From NCBI GenBank assembly GCA_029931975.1, contig JAOZQY010000012.1:1-38130 (forward strand): a stretch of 38,130 nucleotides of DNA, written 5' to 3'. Below are positions 32,761 through 38,130 of this stretch, piece by piece. The stretch's first letter is position 1; every line of letters starts with the position of its first letter. Position numbers and translations under genes: made by a program. The stretch comes from Bacteroidales bacterium (GTDB taxonomy: Bacteria; Bacteroidota; Bacteroidia; Bacteroidales; GCA-2748055). The notes beneath the pieces are model-generated. The model had not been told where the DNA came from. It saw nothing but the letters and a program-made list of their open reading frames with translations, and made no database searches.

Positions 32761-34449
32761 ATGGCTACACTCGACTGGATCATTCTCGGACTCTTCTGTC
32801 TTGCGCTCGTAGGGATCATTATCTGGACACTCAGAAAAAAAGACAAAAACACATCCGACTACTTCCTGGCAGGCAGGGATGCCACCTGGATCGCAATCGG
32901 AGCATCCATTTTTGCCTCCAATATTGGATCGGAACACCTGGTAGGACTGGCCGGTGCCGGTGCTGAAAGCGGTATGGCCATGGCACACTGGGAGATGCAC
33001 GGCTGGCTGATACTTATGTTGGGTTGGCTCTTTGTTCCCTTCTATGCACGAAGTGGTGTTTTTACCATGCCCGAGTTCCTGGAGAAACGTTACAACGCAA
33101 AATCCCGCTCCTTTCTATCCATCATCTCCATCGTCAGTTATATACTGACCAAGGTGGCGGTGACGGTCTATGCGGGAGGGGTGGTATTTAAGGATGTTTT
33201 TAATATAGAATATGTAACTCTCTTTAACCAGCAGATCGATTTTTTCTGGGTTAGTGCCATCGGACTGGTGGTGCTCACCGGAATCTATACGGTGTTTGGC
33301 GGGATGAAGGCGGTACTTTATACCTCGGTGTTGCAGACCCCGATTCTTTTGGCGGGTTCCATTGCCATCCTGGTGATTGGCCTGACCCAGTTGGGAGGCT
33401 GGGGCAACCTGATGGAGATTGTCCGGGCTACCGATGTAAGCTACGTGAACGATGCAGGTGAGATGGTCCGCTCCAGCAGCATGGCAAATTTGATGCGATC
33501 GCCCGGGGATCCCGATTTCCCCTGGACCGGGGTGATTCTGGGATCGGCTATTATCGGCTTTTGGTACTGGTGCACCGACCAGTTTATAGTACAGCGGGTA
33601 CTCTCCGGAAGAGACCAGAAACAGGCACGACGGGGGACCATCTTCGGGGCCTATTTGAAACTGACCCCGGTATTTCTGTTTTTGATTCCCGGGATGATTG
33701 CTTTTGCTTTGAAGCAGCAGGGGGCCATGGATTTTGATACCAACGACGCTGCCTTCTCAACCCTGGTTAAGGACTTGTTGCCCAAGGGTTTTACCGGAAT
33801 CGTGGTGGGAGGGATCCTGGCGGCGCTGATGAGTTCCCTGGCTTCGCTGTTTAACTCTTCCTCCATGCTCTTTACTGTTGATTTTTATCAAAAGATAAAG
33901 CCCAATGCTTCCGAGAAGCATTATGTGATGGTAGGACGGATTGCCACTGTAGTAATTGTGGCACTGGGCATCCTCTGGATCCCGGTGATGAAGGGCATTG
34001 GCAAGGTCCTCTATGAGTACCTGCAGGATGTTCAGTCCCTGCTGGCACCGGGAATTGCAGCTGTATTTCTACTGGGGGTGATCTCCAAGCGAACGACCCC
34101 CTCAGCCGGATTTATCGGACTGGTGGTTGGATTTACCCTGGGAATGTTACGGCTGGGACTCAATATTTATTATGGTGATACCGTATCTGATGGCTTCATA
34201 TATGAACTGATTGTGGCACCCAACTGGCTGCACTATGAGATTGCACTCTTTGCCGTTGTGATTGTTCTGATGATCATAGTCAGTTTCTTTACCAAACCCA
34301 TGGACCCTGCCAAGATCCAAGGACTCTTTTTTGGATCGGCCTCGGCCGAACAGCGGGCCATCACCCGGGCCAGCTGGAGCAAATGGGATGTGGTCAACTC
34401 GGCCATTATCATCGCTATTATTATCGCTTTCTATATCTATTTCTGGTAA
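32761..34449 (+). CDS. Sodium/solute symporter, probable L-arabinose transporter
   Basis: A 562-residue SSS/SLC5 family membrane protein with about 14 hydrophobic segments. Marks are SDYFLAGRDATWIAIGASIFASNIGSEHLVG and ALMSSLASLFNSSSMLFTVDFYQKI. It is the first gene of the arabinose operon, directly ahead of araR and araA, which supports L-arabinose (or a related pentose) as substrate. The ATG at 32761 is the only sensible start. The araR reading frame begins within 15 bases of its stop. Confidence 0.88.
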   Translation: MATLDWIILGLFCLALVGIIIWTLRKKDKNTSDYFLAGRDATWIAIGASIFASNIGSEHLVGLAGAGAESGMAMAHWEMHGWLILMLGWLFVPFYARSGVFTMPEFLEKRYNAKSRSFLSIISIVSYILTKVAVTVYAGGVVFKDVFNIEYVTLFNQQIDFFWVSAIGLVVLTGIYTVFGGMKAVLYTSVLQTPILLAGSIAILVIGLTQLGGWGNLMEIVRATDVSYVNDAGEMVRSSSMANLMRSPGDPDFPWTGVILGSAIIGFWYWCTDQFIVQRVLSGRDQKQARRGTIFGAYLKLTPVFLFLIPGMIAFALKQQGAMDFDTNDAAFSTLVKDLLPKGFTGIVVGGILAALMSSLASLFNSSSMLFTVDFYQKIKPNASEKHYVMVGRIATVVIVALGILWIPVMKGIGKVLYEYLQDVQSLLAPGIAAVFLLGVISKRTTPSAGFIGLVVGFTLGMLRLGLNIYYGDTVSDGFIYELIVAPNWLHYEIALFAVVIVLMIIVSFFTKPMDPAKIQGLFFGSASAEQRAITRASWSKWDVVNSAIIIAIIIAFYIYFW

Positions 34450-34464
34450 GTGAGGACTAAACAT

Positions 34465-35163
34465 ATGAGTACAGATAAGCAGTTTTATAAGGAGCATCCC
34501 ACTTTTCATGTGGCCGTAGATAGTATCATCTTTGGTTTTGACCAGGGAGAGCTGAAACTACTGATTCACAAACGGAAGTTTGAACCGGCCAAAGGAGAGT
34601 GGTCTCTTTTTGGGGGTTTTGTTCAGCAGGGGGAGAGCCTTGATGAGGCAGCCAACAGGGTTCTTTTTGAACTAACAGGTCTTGAAAAAATCTACATGGA
34701 GGAGTTACAGTCCTATGGGGAGGCGGATAGGGATCCGGCAGGCCGGGTAATTTCAGTAGCTTACTACGCCTTGATTCCGGCAAAGGAGTTTATCGAGGCT
34801 GGCAATAGTAAATATGGTGCCACCTGGGTCAGTGTAAAGGATTTGCCTCCCATGATTATGGATCATGGAGTGATGGTGAAGAAGGGCTTGCGGCGCTTGA
34901 AAAGAAGGGCCGCTTCTCAACCAATCGGTTTTGAATTGCTCCCCGGGGAATTTACCATGCCCCAGCTTCAGTCCCTTTATGAAGCAATTTACCAGGAGGA
35001 ACTGGATAAGCGGAATTTTCGCAAAAAGATTCTGGCCATGGATGTGTTGATCAAGCTGGATCGGAAGGACAAAAGCAGCTCCCGGAAGGGTGCCTTTCTA
35101 TACAGGTTTGACCAGAAGAAATATAAAAAGCTGGTCAACGGAGGATATAATTTTACAATATAA
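34465..35163 (+). CDS. araR: AraR-type regulator, Nudix fold with winged-helix C-terminus
   Basis: A 232-residue protein. The Nudix-like N-terminal domain (about 10-145) has [23 protein letters not shown] and [20 protein letters not shown]. The Nudix box is degenerate: the catalytic REXXEE is [10 protein letters not shown], so hydrolase activity is unlikely and sugar binding is expected. The C-terminal part (about 150-230) is the winged helix of the NrtR/AraR group. It matches the Bacteroides AraR described as an arabinose-responsive regulator. It lies between the symporter and araA, 5 bases before araA. The ATG at 34465 is preferred to an upstream GTG. Confidence 0.88.
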   Translation: MSTDKQFYKEHPTFHVAVDSIIFGFDQGELKLLIHKRKFEPAKGEWSLFGGFVQQGESLDEAANRVLFELTGLEKIYMEELQSYGEADRDPAGRVISVAYYALIPAKEFIEAGNSKYGATWVSVKDLPPMIMDHGVMVKKGLRRLKRRAASQPIGFELLPGEFTMPQLQSLYEAIYQEELDKRNFRKKILAMDVLIKLDRKDKSSSRKGAFLYRFDQKKYKKLVNGGYNFTI

Positions 35164-35168
35164 TAGGT

Positions 35169-36677
35169 ATGATAAATGATTTGAAGACCCTGGAGCTCTG
35201 GTTTGTGACTGGCAGTCAGCACCTCTATGGAGAGGAAACATTGAAACAGGTAGATCGTGATTCACGGGAGATTGCAGCAGCACTGGATCGCAGCCGTGAG
35301 ATTCCGGTAAGGATTGTTTTTAAGCCTGTACTAACAAGGCCTGATGCAATCCTGGCCCTCTGCCGGGAGGCTAATAATGCGGATTACTGCATCGGCCTGA
35401 TCACCTGGATGCATACCTTCTCTCCGGCCAAAATGTGGATCGGGGGATTGAAAGTATTATCGAAGCCCTTTATGCATCTGCATACGCAGTTTAACAGGGA
35501 TATTCCCTGGGATTCCATCGATATGGACTTTATGAACCTGAACCAGAGTGCCCACGGAGGGCGGGAGTTTGGATTTATCGGATCGCGCCTGCGCATCGAT
35601 CGCAAGGTAGTGGTGGGCCACTGGTCAAGCGAAGAGGTTCAGCGAAAGACCGGTGTCTGGAGCAGGGCGGCAGCAGCCTGGCACGAGTGGCAGGGAACAA
35701 GGGTGGCTCGTTTTGGGGACAATATGCGTGAGGTGGCTGTAACAGAAGGAAACAAAGTGTCAGCGCAGATCCAGTTTGGCTACAGTGTATCCGGCTATGG
35801 TGTGGGCGACCTGGTGGCCATAGTTAATGCAGTTTCCGATAGTGAGATAGGAACGCTTATGGAGGAATATGAGGAACTCTACCATGTCCCTTCAGAGACT
35901 AAAGAGGGGGGAAGTCTGAATGAAGCCCTGAAGGAGGCGGCCCGCATAGAAAAGGGGATGCGCAACTTTTTGGAAGAGGGTGGTTTTTCTGCCTTCACCA
36001 CTACTTTTGAGGACCTGCATGGTCTCTCCCAGTTGCCCGGTCTGGCTGTTCAGCGACTGATGGCAGATGGCTATGGATTTGGTGCCGAAGGGGACTGGAA
36101 GACCGCCGCGTTGGTGCGGGCCATGAAGGTAATGGCCATGGGATTGGAAGGAGGAACTTCATTTATGGAGGATTATACCTACCACCTCCATCCCGATGGA
36201 ATGAAGGTGCTGGGTGCCCACATGCTGGAGGTGTGTCCCTCCATTTCAAATGGGAAAGCATGCCTGGAGGTTCATCCCCTGGGAATCGGAGGAAAGGCCG
36301 ATCCGGCCCGACTGGTATTTGATGTGGCATCCGGGACCGGGTTAAATGCATCGCTGATGGATATGGGCAACCGTTACCGAATGCTGGTGAATCCCTGTGA
36401 AGTGGTTCCGGCCAATGCACCCCTGCCTAATCTGCCGGTCGCCAGGGTGGTATGGGAACCTGCTCCTAACCTGGAAGTGGCAGCCGGTGCATGGATTCTG
36501 GCTGGCGGCGCCCACCATACGGGATTTAGCATGGCATTAAGCGCTGAGCATCTTGAAGATTTCTCTGAGATCGCCGGTATTGAATATCTGCTGATTGACA
36601 AGGATACCTCCATATCCTCCTTTAAGAAGGAGCTTCGCTGGAACGATTTGTATTATCACCTGGCTAAAGGAATTTGA
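35169..36677 (+). CDS. araA: L-arabinose isomerase
   Basis: A 502-residue enzyme that converts L-arabinose to L-ribulose with Mn2+. Recognisable stretches are [21 protein letters not shown] at the start, [48 protein letters not shown], and [18 protein letters not shown]. Length equals the family norm (about 500). It lies between araR and araD, with a 1-base gap to araD. Confidence 0.97.
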   Translation: MINDLKTLELWFVTGSQHLYGEETLKQVDRDSREIAAALDRSREIPVRIVFKPVLTRPDAILALCREANNADYCIGLITWMHTFSPAKMWIGGLKVLSKPFMHLHTQFNRDIPWDSIDMDFMNLNQSAHGGREFGFIGSRLRIDRKVVVGHWSSEEVQRKTGVWSRAAAAWHEWQGTRVARFGDNMREVAVTEGNKVSAQIQFGYSVSGYGVGDLVAIVNAVSDSEIGTLMEEYEELYHVPSETKEGGSLNEALKEAARIEKGMRNFLEEGGFSAFTTTFEDLHGLSQLPGLAVQRLMADGYGFGAEGDWKTAALVRAMKVMAMGLEGGTSFMEDYTYHLHPDGMKVLGAHMLEVCPSISNGKACLEVHPLGIGGKADPARLVFDVASGTGLNASLMDMGNRYRMLVNPCEVVPANAPLPNLPVARVVWEPAPNLEVAAGAWILAGGAHHTGFSMALSAEHLEDFSEIAGIEYLLIDKDTSISSFKKELRWNDLYYHLAKGI

Positions 36678-36678
36678 T

Positions 36679-37368
36679 ATGCTTGAAAAATTAAAGGAAA
36701 AGGTGTTGGAGGCTAATCTGGCCCTGGTTCACCACGGCTTGGTGGTATTCACCTGGGGGAATGCCAGTGAACGTGATCCCGAAACAGGATATGTGGTGAT
36801 TAAACCATCAGGTCTTTCTTATACGCAGATGAAGACAGAGCATATGGTGGTACTGGATGCCACCGGGAAACAGTTGGAGGGAACTCTGAAACCTTCCTCC
36901 GATGCGGCTACCCACTTTGAGCTTTACAGGAGTTTTAAGGAGATCGGTGGTGTGGTACATACCCACTCTCCCTGGGCTACTTCCTGGGCCCAGGCTGGGA
37001 AAGCGATTCCCGTTTACGGGACCACCCATGCCGACAATTTTTACGGAGCGATCCCCTGTTCCAGGGCGCTTATTAAAGAAGAGGTGGAGGGCGACTATGA
37101 GCTGAATACCGGAAAGGTGATTGTGGAAACCCTTGCAGAGCTCGATTACCATAGTATTTCCGGTGTATTGGTGCATGGTCACGGGCCTTTCGTTTGGGGG
37201 AAAGATGGAGCTGAAGCGGTACATAATGCTGTGGTACTGGAAGAGGTGGCAAGAATAGCATATCACACAGAGACCCTGGGAAAGCTGGAACCGGTGGATC
37301 AGTTTCTCCTGGACAAACACTACCTGCGTAAGCATGGCAAGGATGCCTATTATGGCCAGGACAACTAA
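36679..37368 (+). CDS. araD: L-ribulose-5-phosphate 4-epimerase
   Basis: A 229-residue class II aldolase-fold enzyme that converts L-ribulose 5-phosphate to D-xylulose 5-phosphate. The metal site histidines are in VVHTHSPWATSWAQAGK; other marks are TWGNASERDPETG, GTTHADNFYGAIPCSR and GVLVHGHGPFVWGKDGAEAV. The ATG at 36679 is chosen; a longer reading to 36595 overlaps araA and is not family-like. It is followed 31 bases later by the kinase gene. Confidence 0.96.
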   Translation: MLEKLKEKVLEANLALVHHGLVVFTWGNASERDPETGYVVIKPSGLSYTQMKTEHMVVLDATGKQLEGTLKPSSDAATHFELYRSFKEIGGVVHTHSPWATSWAQAGKAIPVYGTTHADNFYGAIPCSRALIKEEVEGDYELNTGKVIVETLAELDYHSISGVLVHGHGPFVWGKDGAEAVHNAVVLEEVARIAYHTETLGKLEPVDQFLLDKHYLRKHGKDAYYGQDN

Positions 37369-37399
37369 CAATTTTACAGACTTTTGATTATACGATTTT

Positions 37400-38130
37400 A
37401 TGACTTACACCATTGGAGTAGATTACGGTACTGATTCGGTACGAGCCCTTGTTGTGGATACACAGACCGGCGAAGAAATGGGAACCCATGTATTTTATTA
37501 TCCCCGTTGGAAGAAGGGGCAATTCTGTGATCCGGCTAAGAACCAATTCCGGCAGCATCCCCTGGATTACCTGGAGGGACTGGAAGCTTGTGTTATTGGG
37601 GCACTTGCAGCTTGTCCGGCCGGGACTGCCGAAAAGGTGGTGGGCATCTCTGTGGATACTACCGGTTCCACACCGGTGGCCGTAAATCGCTTGGGAACCC
37701 CCCTGGCACTGCTACCCGGTTTTGAGGAGAATCCCAATGCCATGTTTGTTCTGTGGAAGGACCATACGGGCCTGAAGGAGGCTGACGAGATCAATGCCCT
37801 GGCACGCTCATGGGGCGGAGTGGATTATACAAAGTTTGAAGGAGGTATCTATAGCTCCGAGTGGTTCTGGGCAAAAGTTCTGCATGTGATCCGGGAAGAC
37901 AAAGCCGTAAGGGAACAGGCCTGGTCGTGGGTGGAACACTGCGACTGGATCCCGGCGATGTTGGTGGGCGATACCGATCCGTTGAAGCTAAAAAGAAGTC
38001 GTTGTGCAGCAGGACATAAGGCCATGTGGCACGAAAGTTTCGGGGGACTTCCCCAGGAGGAGTTCCTGGTCAGACTGGATCCCTTGCTGGCAGGTGTGAA
38101 GGAGCGCCTGTTCGAGGAGACCGCTACCTG
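37400..38130 (+). CDS. araB: L-ribulokinase, 3' end cut by window
   Basis: The first 243 codons of a FGGY-family ribulokinase. The N-terminal phosphate-binding motif is TIGVDYGTDSVRALVVDT. Other marks are VVGISVDTTGSTPVA and the substrate-binding stretch LWKDHTG, then GGIYSSEWFWAKVLHV and SWVEHCDWIPAML. AraB phosphorylates L-ribulose between the AraA and AraD steps. The full enzyme is about 550 residues, so more than half lies beyond the window. Confidence 0.95.
   Translation, partial: MTYTIGVDYGTDSVRALVVDTQTGEEMGTHVFYYPRWKKGQFCDPAKNQFRQHPLDYLEGLEACVIGALAACPAGTAEKVVGISVDTTGSTPVAVNRLGTPLALLPGFEENPNAMFVLWKDHTGLKEADEINALARSWGGVDYTKFEGGIYSSEWFWAKVLHVIREDKAVREQAWSWVEHCDWIPAMLVGDTDPLKLKRSRCAAGHKAMWHESFGGLPQEEFLVRLDPLLAGVKERLFEETAT

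Noticed and set aside
34465-35163. Nudix hydrolase
   Set aside because: The Nudix box lacks the REXXEE catalytic core and the C-terminal winged helix and context fit AraR.
1-38130. CRISPR arrays, tRNA genes, insertion sequences or phage genes
   Set aside because: No repeat-spacer pattern, cloverleaf, transposase or phage protein could be supported on either strand by reading.

Overview
The window looks like a chromosomal segment of an anaerobic or facultatively anaerobic member of the Bacteroidetes (Bacteroidales/Marinilabiliales-like; this is inferred from gene content, with no database search). Reasons: a DUF3467 protein, an S46 dipeptidyl peptidase, a Nudix-fold AraR with an SSS sugar symporter and araA/araD/araB, KDO-8-P phosphatase (Gram-negative LPS), promoter boxes of the TAnnTTTG type, and weak Shine-Dalgarno sequences. 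No rRNA, tRNA, CRISPR array, IS element or phage gene was seen. No stretch longer than 300 bases lacks a gene.

Region 1 (about 281-14010, minus strand) is the most striking part. It is a closely packed run of 17 genes. Read in the direction of transcription it holds: an uncharacterised protein, MrpE, MrpF, MrpG, a DUF4040 (MbhD-like) protein, a fused MbhE/MrpB-like protein, MrpC, a 1042-residue protein with two antiporter modules, NuoH-, NuoB-, NuoC- and NuoD-like subunits, a NuoI-GltD fusion, a DHODH-like FMN protein, a second uncharacterised protein that appears to be a distant paralogue of the first, a small Cys-containing protein, and a DUF1858 protein. The layout resembles the archaeal/Thermotoga Mbh-Mbx-Mbs family of Mrp-linked complexes rather than complex I. 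The large subunit has CxxE where NiFe hydrogenases have CxxC, at both ends. The NuoB-like subunit lacks two of the four cluster-N2 cysteines. The likely role is ion-pumping electron transfer between ferredoxin or another low-potential couple and NAD(P)H, possibly with an extra FMN-dependent reaction. A divergent FNR-type regulator (14122-14820) has all four [4Fe-4S] cysteines at the spacing of E. coli FNR. Two TTGAGATATC repeats lie between it and the operon, suggesting oxygen control.

Region 2 (14865-17583) is a thiol/redox group: an OsmC-like protein, a thioredoxin reductase, a thioredoxin-fold protein without CxxC, and a second Crp/Fnr regulator without the cluster cysteines. A 39-bp inverted repeat lies between the divergent thioredoxin-like and regulator genes.

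Region 3 (17800-23497) encodes EtfB, EtfA, a membrane Fe-S oxidoreductase of the EtfD/DUF224 type, and an acyl-CoA dehydrogenase. This is a complete path from acyl-CoA through ETF to the membrane quinone pool.

Region 4 (23539-29517) is a housekeeping string: a DUF2520 Rossmann protein, KdsC, a UbiA prenyltransferase, Maf, an S46 peptidase with the Arg typical of the acidic-residue-specific DPP11 type, and an EamA transporter. An RCC1-repeat lipoprotein (29633-30460) of different base composition follows.

Region 5 (30581-38130) is an L-arabinose locus. A sodium/solute symporter with a small two-TM protein diverges from a second symporter followed by araR, araA, araD and araB (cut by the window end). 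The intergenic region holds a near-consensus -35/-10 pair with a 21-bp palindrome centred on the -10 box.
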